NCBI RefSeq assembly: GCF_017573545.1
Contig: NZ_JAGEOK010000006.1
Coordinates: 308,838-372,837 of the forward strand
DNA: 64,000 nt
Source: Actinomadura nitritigenes
Lineage (GTDB): Bacteria > Actinomycetota > Actinomycetes > Streptosporangiales > Streptosporangiaceae
Reading direction: 5' to 3'
Each line of letters begins with the position of its first letter. The first letter of the stretch is position 1. The notes beneath the pieces were generated by a model that ran no database searches, was not told where the DNA came from, and saw only the letters and a list, made by a program, of their open reading frames with translations. This document shows positions 44,022 through 52,667 of this stretch, one piece after another. Both the position numbers and the translations under genes were made by a program.

Positions 44022-46556
44022 ATGTTCGAGAGGTTCACCGACCGCGCGCGGCGGGTTGTCGTGCTGGCCCAAGAAGAGGCCAGGATGCTCAACCACAACT
44101 ACATCGGCACCGAGCACATCCTCCTGGGTCTGATCCACGAGGGTGAGGGCGTCGCTGCCAAGGCCTTGGAGAGTCTGGGGATCAGCCTGGAGGCGGTTCG
44201 CCAGCAGGTCGAGGAGATCATCGGCCAGGGCCAGCAGGCGCCGTCGGGCCACATCCCGTTCACTCCGCGCGCCAAGAAGGTCCTTGAGCTGTCACTGCGC
44301 GAAGCGCTGCAGCTCGGCCACAACTACATCGGCACCGAGCACATCCTGCTCGGCCTGATCCGGGAGGGCGAGGGCGTCGCCGCCCAGGTGCTGGTCAAGC
44401 TCGGCGCCGACCTCAACCGGGTGCGCCAGCAGGTCATCCAGTTGCTGCACGGCTACCAGGGCAAGGAGCCGGCCGCCTCCGGCGGCCCCTCGGAGTCCGC
44501 GCCGTCCACCTCCCTTGTGCTCGACCAGTTCGGCCGCAACCTGACGCAGGCCGCGCGCGAGGGCAAGCTGGACCCGGTCATCGGCCGGGACAAGGAGATC
44601 GAGCGGGTCATGCAGGTGCTGTCCCGCCGCACCAAGAACAACCCGGTCCTCGTGGGCGAGCCCGGCGTCGGCAAGACCGCCGTCGTCGAGGGCCTGGCGC
44701 AGAAGATCGTCAAGGGCGAGGTCCCGGAGACGCTGAAGGACAAGCAGCTCTACACCCTCGACCTCGGCGCGCTGGTCGCCGGCTCCCGGTACCGCGGTGA
44801 CTTCGAAGAGCGCCTGAAGAAGGTGCTCAAGGAGATCCGCACCCGCGGCGACATCATCCTGTTCATCGACGAGCTGCACACGCTCGTCGGCGCGGGCGCC
44901 GCCGAGGGCGCGATCGACGCCGCCAGCATCCTCAAGCCGATGCTGGCCCGCGGCGAGCTGCAGACCATCGGTGCCACCACGCTCGACGAGTACCGCAAGC
45001 ACCTGGAGAAGGACGCCGCGCTGGAGCGCCGCTTCCAGCCGATCCAGGTCGCCGAGCCGTCGCTGTCGCACACGATCGAGATCCTCAAGGGCCTGCGGGA
45101 CCGCTACGAGGCGCACCACCGCGTGTCGATCACCGACAGCGCGCTGGTCGCGGCCGCGCAGCTCGCCGACCGCTACATCAGCGACCGGTTCCTGCCGGAC
45201 AAGGCGATCGACCTCATCGACGAGGCCGGTTCGCGGATGCGCATCCGCCGGATGACCGCGCCGCCGGACCTGCGCGAGTACGACGAGAAGATCGCCGACG
45301 TGCGGCGCGAGAAGGAGTCCGCGATCGACGCGCAGGACTTCGAGAAGGCCGCCGCGCTGCGCGACTCCGAGAAGCAGCTGCTCGGCCAGAAGGCGCAGCG
45401 GGAGAAGGAGTGGAAGGCCGGCGACATGGACGTCGTCGCCGAGGTCACCGACGAGCTGATCGCCGAGGTCCTCGCCACCGCCACCGGCATCCCGGTCTTC
45501 AAGCTGACCGAGGAGGAGTCCACCCGGCTGCTGCGCATGGAGGACGAGCTCCACAAGCGCGTCATCGGCCAGGAGGACGCCATCAAGGCGCTCTCGCAGT
45601 CGATCCGCCGCACCCGCGCCGGCCTGAAGGACCCGAAGCGTCCCGGCGGCTCGTTCATCTTCGCCGGCCCGTCCGGCGTCGGTAAGACCGAGCTGTCCAA
45701 GACCCTCGCGGAGTTCCTGTTCGGCGACGAGGACGCGCTGATCCAGCTCGACATGTCCGAGTTCATGGAGAAGCACACGGTCTCGCGGCTGTTCGGCTCC
45801 CCGCCCGGCTACGTCGGGTACGAGGAGGGCGGCCAGCTGACGGAGAAGGTGCGCCGCAAGCCGTTCTCGGTCGTCCTGTTCGACGAGATCGAGAAGGCCC
45901 ACCAGGACATCTTCAACTCGCTGCTGCAGATCCTGGAGGACGGCCGCCTCACCGACGCGCAGGGCCGCGTCGTGGACTTCAAGAACACCGTCATCATCAT
46001 GACGACGAACTTGGGGTCCAAGGACATCTCCAAGGGCGTCTCCATGGGCTTCGCCCGGCAGAACGACGAGCAGGGCTCGTACGACCGGATGAAGGCCAAG
46101 GTGTCGGAGGAGCTCAAGCAGCACTTCCGTCCCGAGTTCCTCAACCGCGTCGACGACACGGTGGTCTTCCACCAGCTCACCCCGAAGGAGATCATCCAGA
46201 TCGTCGACCTGATGATCGCCCGGGTGGACGAGCGGCTGAAGGACCGCGACATGGGCATCGAGCTGCGCCAGGAGGCCAAGGACCTGCTGGCCATCCGGGG
46301 CTACGACCCGGTCCTCGGCGCCCGGCCGCTGCGCCGGACGATCCAGCGGGAGATCGAGGACAACCTGTCCGAGAAGATCCTGTACAACGAGCTCAAGGCG
46401 GGCCAGATCGTGATCGTCGGCACCGAGGGCTTCAACCCGGAGGACAAGGACACGGCGGAGAACGCCAAGTTCACCTTCCGGGGCGTGCCGAAGCCGTCCG
46501 CCACGGTCCCCGACGCCCCGCCCATCGAGGGCGCGGTCAACTTCAACAAGGACTGA
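44022..46556 (+). CDS. clpC: ATP-dependent Clp protease ATPase subunit ClpC
   Basis: ClpC is the AAA+ unfoldase that feeds ClpP in actinobacteria. The 844-residue protein has duplicated N-terminal Clp-N repeats ([14 protein letters not shown] occurs twice), a first ATPase domain (GEPGVGKTA), a UVR/coiled-coil middle domain (about 420-460), a second ATPase domain (GPSGVGKTE) and a C-terminal sensor region. ATG 44022 gives the canonical [11 protein letters not shown] start. A 15-bp-stem terminator follows. It is monocistronic and probably under ClgR control. Confidence 0.97.
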   Translation: MFERFTDRARRVVVLAQEEARMLNHNYIGTEHILLGLIHEGEGVAAKALESLGISLEAVRQQVEEIIGQGQQAPSGHIPFTPRAKKVLELSLREALQLGHNYIGTEHILLGLIREGEGVAAQVLVKLGADLNRVRQQVIQLLHGYQGKEPAASGGPSESAPSTSLVLDQFGRNLTQAAREGKLDPVIGRDKEIERVMQVLSRRTKNNPVLVGEPGVGKTAVVEGLAQKIVKGEVPETLKDKQLYTLDLGALVAGSRYRGDFEERLKKVLKEIRTRGDIILFIDELHTLVGAGAAEGAIDAASILKPMLARGELQTIGATTLDEYRKHLEKDAALERRFQPIQVAEPSLSHTIEILKGLRDRYEAHHRVSITDSALVAAAQLADRYISDRFLPDKAIDLIDEAGSRMRIRRMTAPPDLREYDEKIADVRREKESAIDAQDFEKAAALRDSEKQLLGQKAQREKEWKAGDMDVVAEVTDELIAEVLATATGIPVFKLTEEESTRLLRMEDELHKRVIGQEDAIKALSQSIRRTRAGLKDPKRPGGSFIFAGPSGVGKTELSKTLAEFLFGDEDALIQLDMSEFMEKHTVSRLFGSPPGYVGYEEGGQLTEKVRRKPFSVVLFDEIEKAHQDIFNSLLQILEDGRLTDAQGRVVDFKNTVIIMTTNLGSKDISKGVSMGFARQNDEQGSYDRMKAKVSEELKQHFRPEFLNRVDDTVVFHQLTPKEIIQIVDLMIARVDERLKDRDMGIELRQEAKDLLAIRGYDPVLGARPLRRTIQREIEDNLSEKILYNELKAGQIVIVGTEGFNPEDKDTAENAKFTFRGVPKPSATVPDAPPIEGAVNFNKD

Positions 46557-46570
46557 TCACCTCAGCCCTC

Positions 46571-46609
46571 GGAAGGGCCCGCACCGGCGCGTTCGGTGCG
46601 GGCCCTTCC
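46571..46609 (+). terminator. terminator after clpC
   Basis: A perfect 15-bp stem (46571-46585/46595-46609) with a 9-base loop lies 14 bases past the clpC stop. Confidence 0.88.
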
Positions 46610-46674
46610 GCATGTCCGGGGCGTCCGCGGGGATGATCGGGCCGACCGACCCCTCCGACGCCGCTGGAGCCCAC

Positions 46675-47076
46675 GTGAGCCGTCCGCCGCGCATGGCCCT
46701 CTCCGCCCCGGTCCTCGACGCCCCCGACCCGCACGCGCTGGCCGCGTTCTACCGCCGCCTCCTCGGCTGGACGGTGGTGCAGAACGAGCCGGACTGGGTG
46801 AAGATGCGCCCTCCGGGCGGGGGGACGGGGCTGTCGTTCCAGAGGGAGCCGATCCACGCCTCGCCCACCTGGCCGGCCGTCGAGGGCGCGCAGCAGATCC
46901 AGACCCATCTGGACATCGAGGTGGACGACCTGGAGGCGGCGTCCCGGCACGCCGAGGAGGCGGGCGCCGTCCTCGCCGCCTTCCAGCCGGACGACGACGT
47001 CCGCGTCTTCCTCGACCCGGTCGGCCACCCGTTCTGCCTGTTCCTCCGGGAACCCGAGATCCCCACCGAACTGTGA
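46675..47076 (+). CDS. VOC-family (glyoxalase-like) protein
   Basis: This 133-residue protein has the paired beta-alpha-beta-beta-beta units of the vicinal-oxygen-chelate fold: VLDAPDPHALAAFYRRLLGW, then a second unit HLDIEVDDLEAASRHAEEAGA and DPVGHPFCLF. Single-domain members act as dimers on small molecules or bind antibiotics. GTG 46675 with GGAG upstream avoids starting inside the clpC terminator; ATG 46693 is also possible. Substrate unknown. Confidence 0.8.
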   Translation: MSRPPRMALSAPVLDAPDPHALAAFYRRLLGWTVVQNEPDWVKMRPPGGGTGLSFQREPIHASPTWPAVEGAQQIQTHLDIEVDDLEAASRHAEEAGAVLAAFQPDDDVRVFLDPVGHPFCLFLREPEIPTEL

Positions 47077-47114
47077 GCCCGGGGTCGTCGCCCCGGGTTG
47101 TCGGAGGCGGCTCC

Positions 47115-47138
47115 TAGTATTCGAACATGCGATCGAAT
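47115..47138 (+). promoter_or_regulatory. leaderless promoter with inverted repeat over the start codon
   Basis: TAGTAT (47115-47120) ends six bases before ATG 47127, so the mRNA probably starts at the A of the start codon. ATTCGA (47119-47124) and TCGAAT (47133-47138) form an inverted repeat spanning the start, a likely operator for the HTH protein encoded here. Confidence 0.5.
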
Positions 47139-47783
47139 GCGGTGGGTTCGGCGGCGGAGTACGGGCGGCCTCGCGGCCGCCCGCCGGGCGCGGCGTTCCA
47201 GCGCGACCTGCGCGCGCCGGCCCCGCCGCAGTTGCCGATCTTCAGGTCCCGGTTGCAGGGGGAACTGCTCGGCCGGCTCCTGCTCGGGCCCCGGCGCGAG
47301 GCGTCGATGCTCGACCTCGCGGTGATGCTCCGCACCGATCTCGGCTCGGTGATGCGGGAGGTGGAGCGGCTGTCGCGGGCCGGCGTCCTCGCCCTGCGCC
47401 GCACGCTCGCCGGGAGGCTGGTGTCCCGCGACGAGGGCAGCCCGCTGTACGAGCCGCTCGCCCGCCTGGTCATGCTGACGTTCGGTCCCGCCGCCGTGGT
47501 CGCGGAGGAGTTCGGCCGGCTCCCGGCCGTCCGCGAGGCGCACCTGTTCGGCCCCTGGGCGGCCCGCTACGCCGGTCTGCCGGGCGAACAGCCCGGTGAC
47601 GTCGAAGTGCTGCTGGTCGGCGACCTCGGCCGCGAGACGGCCTTCGACGCGGCCCAGGAGGCGGCCGCCCGGCTCGGGCTCCCCGTCCACCCGGTCGTCC
47701 GCACGCCCGCCGAGTGGGCGGACGATGTCGACCCGTTCCTCCGCGAGATCCGAGCCGGGCACCTGCACTCCGTCGTCCGCTGA
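47127..47783 (+). CDS. winged-helix protein with degenerate nucleotidyltransferase-like domain
   Basis: This 218-residue protein has a winged helix-turn-helix in the middle (FRSRLQGELLGRLLLGPRREASMLDLAVML, then SVMREVERLSRAGVL). Its C-terminal part, LFGPWAARYAGLPGEQPGDVEVLLVGD, resembles a minimal nucleotidyltransferase (GS..AR..G....DVDLL), but the serine and acidic residues look altered. Such fusions are found in actinobacteria without known function; some relate to MNT/HEPN toxin-antitoxin modules, but no HEPN gene is adjacent. The N-terminal 30 residues are Pro/Arg-rich. Confidence 0.72.
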   Translation: MRSNAVGSAAEYGRPRGRPPGAAFQRDLRAPAPPQLPIFRSRLQGELLGRLLLGPRREASMLDLAVMLRTDLGSVMREVERLSRAGVLALRRTLAGRLVSRDEGSPLYEPLARLVMLTFGPAAVVAEEFGRLPAVREAHLFGPWAARYAGLPGEQPGDVEVLLVGDLGRETAFDAAQEAAARLGLPVHPVVRTPAEWADDVDPFLREIRAGHLHSVVR

Positions 47784-47805
47784 ACCGCCGCTCAGGGCCG
47801 GTGGG

Positions 47806-48768
47806 TCACCGCACGCTGTCGTGGCCCGCGCTGTTGTGGCCCGCGCTGTCGTGGCCTGCATTGCGGGCGCGGCGCAGGGCGACGCGCATCGCCACCCCTA
47901 TCCCGAGCCGGTAGAGGAGCTTGGACGGCGGCGTCCGGTAGGCGAGTTCGGTGTGCGGGGCGTAGCGGACCTGCGGGCCGCTGTCCAGCCAGCCCGTGTG
48001 GACGCGCTGATGCTGCCCCTGCACGAACTTGCTGAAGGAGTGGGCGGTCAGGCCGGCGCGGCGGCCGCCGTCGGGAAGGACTCCGAGCGGGACGTGGAGC
48101 AGGATCCCGTCGGCGTCCTGACCGCTGAAGCCGACGGGGATCACCATGGGGAAGCCGTCGGCGCCGGCCCATCCGAGCAGGGCGTCGGGGAGGCTCTCCA
48201 GCCGGTGTGCGGCCTTGACGTGGTCGAGGCGCGGACCGGTGCCGAGGCCCGGCGCCTTCTGCGGCGGCGGCGGGCCCGGCGGCGGGGGACCGACAATCTC
48301 CGGGCTCCCCTTGCAGGAGAGGTCCGGCCACACCATCAGCCGCTCGACCGCGATGTCGATGACCACGCGGGTGTAGTAGGGGCGCAGCCAGGGCCCCCAG
48401 ATGGGGCCGGTGACGCGCGGTCCGTCGAAACGCTCCCAGTCCGCGCCGAGGGACGCGGGATAGTCGTCGCGCGGGCCCGAGAGCGTCGCGGTGCCCTGGA
48501 CCAGCACGTACTCGGGACGGTCGCTGTAGCCGTGCAGCCGGGTGTGGAAGGCCAGGGCCACGCGGGGATCGCGCCTGATCCGCTCCAGCTTCTTCCAGCC
48601 CCCGACCGAGCTGTTCACGGTGACGGTGCCGGCGTCGCGGTCCCGCGCCCCGAAGTTCGTCACCGGGGTGAGCACCACGCCGCGGGCCGGCGTGACCGAG
48701 GCGAGCATGACGGCCTGGTCACCGCCGATGATCTCATCGACGCCGTCGGGCCAGTGTGCGGAGCTCAT
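47806..48768 (-). CDS. pyridoxamine-5'-phosphate-oxidase-like (flavin split-barrel) protein
   Basis: The first ~150 residues of this 320-residue protein follow the FMN-binding split-barrel pattern (MLASVTPARGVVLTPVTNF, KKLERIRRDPRVALAFH, YVLVQGTATL). A Pro-rich linker (about 180-195) leads to a second, less clear barrel-like half. The last ~15 residues are a GHDSAGHNSAGHDS repeat encoded by a 15-bp tandem repeat (47815-47859). F420- or FMN-dependent redox activity is possible; the substrate is unknown. It is monocistronic. Confidence 0.75.
   Translation of the reverse strand: MSSAHWPDGVDEIIGGDQAVMLASVTPARGVVLTPVTNFGARDRDAGTVTVNSSVGGWKKLERIRRDPRVALAFHTRLHGYSDRPEYVLVQGTATLSGPRDDYPASLGADWERFDGPRVTGPIWGPWLRPYYTRVVIDIAVERLMVWPDLSCKGSPEIVGPPPPGPPPPQKAPGLGTGPRLDHVKAAHRLESLPDALLGWAGADGFPMVIPVGFSGQDADGILLHVPLGVLPDGGRRAGLTAHSFSKFVQGQHQRVHTGWLDSGPQVRYAPHTELAYRTPPSKLLYRLGIGVAMRVALRRARNAGHDSAGHNSAGHDSVR
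47815..47859. repeat. 15-bp tandem repeat, three copies
   Basis: Three units of GCTGTCGTGGCCCGC (one T/C change in unit 2, one in unit 3) encode the C-terminal tail of the flavin-barrel protein. As 15 is a multiple of three, copy number can change without a frameshift. Confidence 0.8.
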
Positions 48769-48817
48769 AGCCCCTCCTCTGCTCGGCGACCGCCACTCTA
48801 ACAGACAGGCTCGTTTG

Positions 48818-49435
48818 TTAGAGGAGGAGGCGGTCGACGAGCAGCCAGGCGCCGAGGCCCGCCATGGCGGCGCCGGACAGCCGGCCGATCGAGCGGGCGG
48901 CGGCGGGGCGGCCCCGCAGCGCGCCCCGGGCGAGGGTGCCGAGGGCGAGATAGAACAGCGCGCAGGTCGCCATGTAGGTCGTGCCGAGGACGCCGATCTG
49001 GCCGGCGATCGGCCAGCGGCCGTCCGGGTCCGTGAACTGCGGCAGCAGCGCGACGAAGATCAGCAGACCCTTGGGATTGAGGCCGCTGACGCCGATGCCG
49101 CGCAGGAAGATCCGCCATTCGGTGCCCTCGGACCGGGCACCCTGCGGATCGGGTGCGGACGGGCGCATGAGGGTCGTGACGCCGTGCCACACGAGGTAGG
49201 CCCCGCCGACGAGCGTGAGGCCGGCGAGGAGGCCGGGGGAGCCGGCGACCAGCGCCCCGACCCCGGCCGCGACGACGATCGTGACGGCGGCGTACCCGGT
49301 GACCAGGCCGCCCACCGCGGGGAGGACGGAGCGCCCCCGCAGCCCGGCGCTGATCGTGAAGGCCCAGTCCGCTCCGGGGACGGCGATGAGCAGGAACGCG
49401 ACCGACCAGAAGGCGAGGACGGAGCCGGTGGCCAT
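48818..49435 (-). CDS. LysE-family amino-acid exporter
   Basis: This 205-residue protein has six hydrophobic segments and the LysE/RhtB signatures near the start (LIAVPGADWAFTISAGLRG) and in the middle (GGAYLVWHGVTTL). Members export amino acids such as lysine, threonine or homoserine lactones. ATG 49435 is chosen because similarity starts at MATGSVLAFW; a 23-residue extension would run into the divergent promoter. It is divergent from an Lrp-type regulator, the usual genetic switch. Confidence 0.9.
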   Translation of the reverse strand: MATGSVLAFWSVAFLLIAVPGADWAFTISAGLRGRSVLPAVGGLVTGYAAVTIVVAAGVGALVAGSPGLLAGLTLVGGAYLVWHGVTTLMRPSAPDPQGARSEGTEWRIFLRGIGVSGLNPKGLLIFVALLPQFTDPDGRWPIAGQIGVLGTTYMATCALFYLALGTLARGALRGRPAAARSIGRLSGAAMAGLGAWLLVDRLLL

Positions 49436-49545
49436 GGCAGGAATCCCCTTAAATGGCGGCTGATGAGGGGAGAATATGTTTGATCTGCCGAAATGTGCTG
49501 CCAAGTTTCACCAGGACACGCGGGCAACGTGGAAGGATCTTCTGC

Positions 49546-49998
49546 ATGGACGCCATCGACCGGAAGATCATTGCCGTGCTCCAGGAGGACGGCCGGGCGA
49601 CGATCACCGATATGGCGGCGCGGGTGGGGCTGAGCGTCTCGCCCTGCCACCGGCGCCTGCGAGAGCTGGAGCACAACGGGACCATCCGCGGATACCGCGC
49701 GGTCGTGGACCCCGCCGCCCTGGGGCTGACGTTCCAGGCGCTGGTGTTCGTCACCATGCGGCAGGAGGACCGGGAGACCCTGCTCGGCTTCGAGGCGGCG
49801 GTCGAACGGGTCCCGGAGGTCGTGCAGGCGCAGCGGCTGTTCGGCGACCCCGACTACCTGCTGCGCATCGTCACCGCCGACCTGACCGCCTACCAGGAGC
49901 TGGAGGACGACGTGCTCTCGGCGCTCCCCGGCGTCCAGCGCCTGAACTCGACGCTCGTGATGAAGCACATCGTCAACGACCGCCCGCTACCCACGTGA
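49546..49998 (+). CDS. Lrp/AsnC-family transcriptional regulator
   Basis: This 150-residue protein has the N-terminal helix-turn-helix (MDAIDRKIIAVLQEDGRATITDMAARVGLSVSPCHRRLRELE) and a C-terminal RAM ligand-binding domain (ALVFVTM, VVQAQRLFGDPDYLLRIV). It probably senses an amino acid and controls the divergent LysE exporter 110 bp away. ATG 49546 follows GGAAGGAT; a 31-residue in-frame extension lacks HTH-family similarity. Confidence 0.93.
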   Translation: MDAIDRKIIAVLQEDGRATITDMAARVGLSVSPCHRRLRELEHNGTIRGYRAVVDPAALGLTFQALVFVTMRQEDRETLLGFEAAVERVPEVVQAQRLFGDPDYLLRIVTADLTAYQELEDDVLSALPGVQRLNSTLVMKHIVNDRPLPT

Positions 49999-50044
49999 CC
50001 CCCCGGGGCGGGCGCTCACCTGACCCCCGGCGGGCGCCGGAAGG

Positions 50045-51019
50045 TCAGGCGGTCGCGAGCCAGGTCTCGATCTCGCGGTGGAGCCGGGACTTGGTGGACG
50101 CGGGCGCGAAGGAGGCGTCCACGCCGGCGCGCGCCAGGTCGGCGAGCGCGGCGTCGTCGTAGCCGAACGCGTCGCGGACGCGGGCGTACTCGGTGGCGAG
50201 CGGCGTGCCGATCAGAGCGGGGATGTCGGTGTTCACGGTGACGACCAGGCCCGCCTCGCGGAGGCGGGGGAGAGGGTGGTCGGCCAGGGACGCCGCGAAG
50301 CCCAGGGCGACGTTGGACGACGGGCAGACCTCGAGCGGGATCCTCCGTTCGCGCACCTCGGCGACCAGGTCCGGGTCGTCCAGGACGCGAATGCCATGGC
50401 CGAGGCGCTCGGTGCGTCCGGGGCCGAGCGCCTGCCGGATGCTGGCCGGTCCCTCGCCTTCCCCCGCGTGGTGGACGACGTGCAGGCCGGCGTCGCGAGC
50501 CGCCGCGAACACCTCGGTGAACGGGTCGCCCGGGTAGGACTCGTCGCCCGCCAGGCCGACGGCGACGACGCCCTCATGGCGGCGCGCGAGGTCCAGCGTG
50601 CGCCAGGCGCGCTCCAGGGAGCGGCGGCGCGAGTGGTCGAGGAGCAGCCCGACCTCGATGCCGAACGCCTCGCGTCCGGCGTCCAGGCCCTCGCGGACGG
50701 CCGTGAGCGGCATGTCGAGGTCGCCGAGCCGCTCGCCGTGCGCGGCGGCGGTGAAGGAGACCTCGGCGTAGCGGGTGCCCTGCGCCGCCTCGTCCTCGCA
50801 GAACTCGTAGGCGATCCGCCGGAAGTCGGCGGGCCGCCGCAGGCACGTGCGCACCAGCTCGTTCTGGGCGAAGAAGGCGGCGAAACCGCCGAAGGTCCCA
50901 CCGTCGCGGGGCACCTCGACCCCGTTCGCGTCGCCGATGGCGCGGAGCGTGTCCCACCGGACGGCGCTCTCCAGGTGGACGTGCAGGTGGGCTTTCGGCA
51001 GGCTCAAGAGGTCGCGCAC
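50045..51019 (-). CDS. adenosine deaminase-family amidohydrolase
   Basis: This 324-residue TIM barrel of the ADA family has metal-binding HLHVH (His13/His15), HHAGEGEGP with the catalytic Glu, RLGHGI and CPSSNVALG. Two substrate contacts differ from known adenosine deaminases: the Asp after HVHL is Glu17, and the second Asp of the NTDDP motif is Ile266 (NTDIP). The true substrate may therefore not be adenosine. GTG 51019 starts just before RDLLSLPKAH; the longer frame to 51061 is Arg-rich and unlikely. Confidence 0.85.
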   Translation of the reverse strand: MRDLLSLPKAHLHVHLESAVRWDTLRAIGDANGVEVPRDGGTFGGFAAFFAQNELVRTCLRRPADFRRIAYEFCEDEAAQGTRYAEVSFTAAAHGERLGDLDMPLTAVREGLDAGREAFGIEVGLLLDHSRRRSLERAWRTLDLARRHEGVVAVGLAGDESYPGDPFTEVFAAARDAGLHVVHHAGEGEGPASIRQALGPGRTERLGHGIRVLDDPDLVAEVRERRIPLEVCPSSNVALGFAASLADHPLPRLREAGLVVTVNTDIPALIGTPLATEYARVRDAFGYDDAALADLARAGVDASFAPASTKSRLHREIETWLATA

Positions 51020-51107
51020 CCGCCGAACGGTACGGCCCCGCCGTCCCGCCTGACCACCCAATATCCGCCCAGACCGCCCCGCGCCGCTCCTGCGTCGGCG
51101 CGGGCGC

Positions 51108-51980
51108 TCAGGTGGGGAGGGTGTAGCGGCCGTCGTCGAGGGGGTCGACGAGGCCGTCGGCTATGAGGGCGTCGAGGGCGCGTTCGCGCTGCGGGGCGTC
51201 GGACCAGACGACGTCCAGGGCGGGCTTCTCCACGGGCCCGTCGGCGTCGCGGAGGACGGCGAGGAGGCGGCCCCGGCACTGGCGGTCGGTGCCCGTGTAG
51301 GTCTGTCCCCGGCGGGGCGGGCCGTCGTAGGCGGGACGGCCCTTCAGATGCCAGGTGCACTGCGCGAGGACCGGGCAGTCGACGCAGCGGGGCGTCCGGG
51401 CCGTGCAGACGAGGGCGCCGAGCTCCATGACGGCGACGGCCCAGCGCGCGGCGGTCGGCGGGTCGAGGGGCAGCAGGCCCTCCGCGAGCGCCACCTCCGC
51501 CTTGGTCTGGGCCTTCGGCGGGTACTCCTCGCCGGAGACGAGCCGGGCCAGGACGCGGCGGACGTTGGTGTCGAGGACGGCGTGGCGCTGCCGGAACGCG
51601 AAGCTCGCGACGGCGGCGGCGGTGTAGGAGCCGATGCCGGGAAGGGCGAGCAGGTCGGCGTGCGACGAGGGGACCTCGCCGCCGTGCCGATCGGTGATCG
51701 CGCGGGCGCTCTCGTGGAGGCGCAGCGCGCGGCGCGGGTAGCCGAGCCGGCCCCAGGCGCGGACGGCCTCGCCGGACGGTTCGGCGGCGAGCGCGGCGGG
51801 CGTGGGCCATCGCTCCGTCCAGGCCCGCCAGACGGGCAGGACGCGGACGACCGGGGTCTGCTGGAGCATGATCTCGCTGATCAGGACGCCCCACGGGGTG
51901 GCGTCGGGGGCGCGCCAGGGGAGATCCCGCGCGTTCGCGGCGTACCAGTCGAGAATCGGATCGGTATAGGTGGAGTTCAT
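51108..51980 (-). CDS. mutY: A/G-specific adenine DNA glycosylase
   Basis: MutY removes adenine mispaired with 8-oxoguanine. The 290-residue protein has ISEIMLQQT with the catalytic Glu, the helix-hairpin-helix LPGIGSYTAAAV, the catalytic Asp in LDTNVRRVLARL and the [4Fe-4S] ligands C-x6-C-x2-C-x5-C (CTARTPRCVDCPVLAQC). It lacks the C-terminal NUDIX-like 8-oxoG domain of E. coli MutY, as is common for actinobacterial forms of this length. ATG 51980 gives the usual start. Confidence 0.94.
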   Translation of the reverse strand: MNSTYTDPILDWYAANARDLPWRAPDATPWGVLISEIMLQQTPVVRVLPVWRAWTERWPTPAALAAEPSGEAVRAWGRLGYPRRALRLHESARAITDRHGGEVPSSHADLLALPGIGSYTAAAVASFAFRQRHAVLDTNVRRVLARLVSGEEYPPKAQTKAEVALAEGLLPLDPPTAARWAVAVMELGALVCTARTPRCVDCPVLAQCTWHLKGRPAYDGPPRRGQTYTGTDRQCRGRLLAVLRDADGPVEKPALDVVWSDAPQRERALDALIADGLVDPLDDGRYTLPT

Positions 51981-52049
51981 GGCGGACCGCCATTGTGGCA
52001 CGCGGCGGGTCGGCCCCCTGTGCCGATTCGCCGACTGCATACTGACCGC

Positions 52050-52655
52050 ATGGATACGGGTACCGAGCGTTATTTTTCGCTGGACCGGTATTGGCGGCGC
52101 CGCGTGGCCGTGCTGGCCGGAATGGCCGGTGCGGTCGGGGCCCTGGCCTGGGCGTGCGGCGGCGGGAGCGGCGGTGGCGGTGAGAAGGAGCCGGTCCGGA
52201 ACGCCGGGGCGATCGATTCGGGCGTGCCCGCCGCGCCGCCGGCCGCGATGCCGACGGTGACCGTCACCACGACCGTCACACCGGAGGCCGCGGAGGACGG
52301 CGGGCCGTGCAGGGCGCGCGACCTGGTGTTCACCATGGCGGCGTCGGAGGCGTACGCGGCGGGGCGGAACCCGCGGTTCGGCGTCACCGTCGTGAACACG
52401 AGCACCGCGTCCTGCACGTTCGACGCGGGAACGCTCTCCGTCGTCGTCACGTCCGGGAAAGACCGGATCTGGTCATCGGGAGCGTGCCGCAAGGACGGGA
52501 GCGGGAAGCGGACGCTCCGGCGCGGCATCCCCTACACGGCCGCCGTCACCTGGGACCGTCACCGCGGCTGCGGCGGCGCGCCCGCCCGGCCGGGAACCTA
52601 CGTCGCGGCGCTCAAGGGCGGGAGGACGGGCCAGCGGATCTTCCGCCTCCGCTGA
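52050..52655 (+). CDS. exported or lipid-anchored protein of unknown function
   Basis: This 201-residue protein has an N-terminal membrane helix or lipobox-like region (VAVLAGMAGAVGALAWACGGG; the Cys is well placed but the -3/-1 residues LAWA are only a fair lipobox). A Gly/Ser and Thr/Val/Pro linker follows, then a C-terminal beta-rich domain with four cysteines (DUF4232-like pattern, GVTVVNTSTASCTFDAGTLSV). CATACT (52038-52043) ends six bases before ATG 52050, indicating a leaderless mRNA. It is divergent from mutY and converges on disA. Confidence 0.78.
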   Translation: MDTGTERYFSLDRYWRRRVAVLAGMAGAVGALAWACGGGSGGGGEKEPVRNAGAIDSGVPAAPPAAMPTVTVTTTVTPEAAEDGGPCRARDLVFTMAASEAYAAGRNPRFGVTVVNTSTASCTFDAGTLSVVVTSGKDRIWSSGACRKDGSGKRTLRRGIPYTAAVTWDRHRGCGGAPARPGTYVAALKGGRTGQRIFRLR

Positions 52656-52667
52656 CCCTCGCGGACG

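Noticed and set aside
44292..46172. 626-residue minus-strand frame inside clpC
   Set aside because: Shadow of clpC caused by strong third-position GC bias; no independent features.
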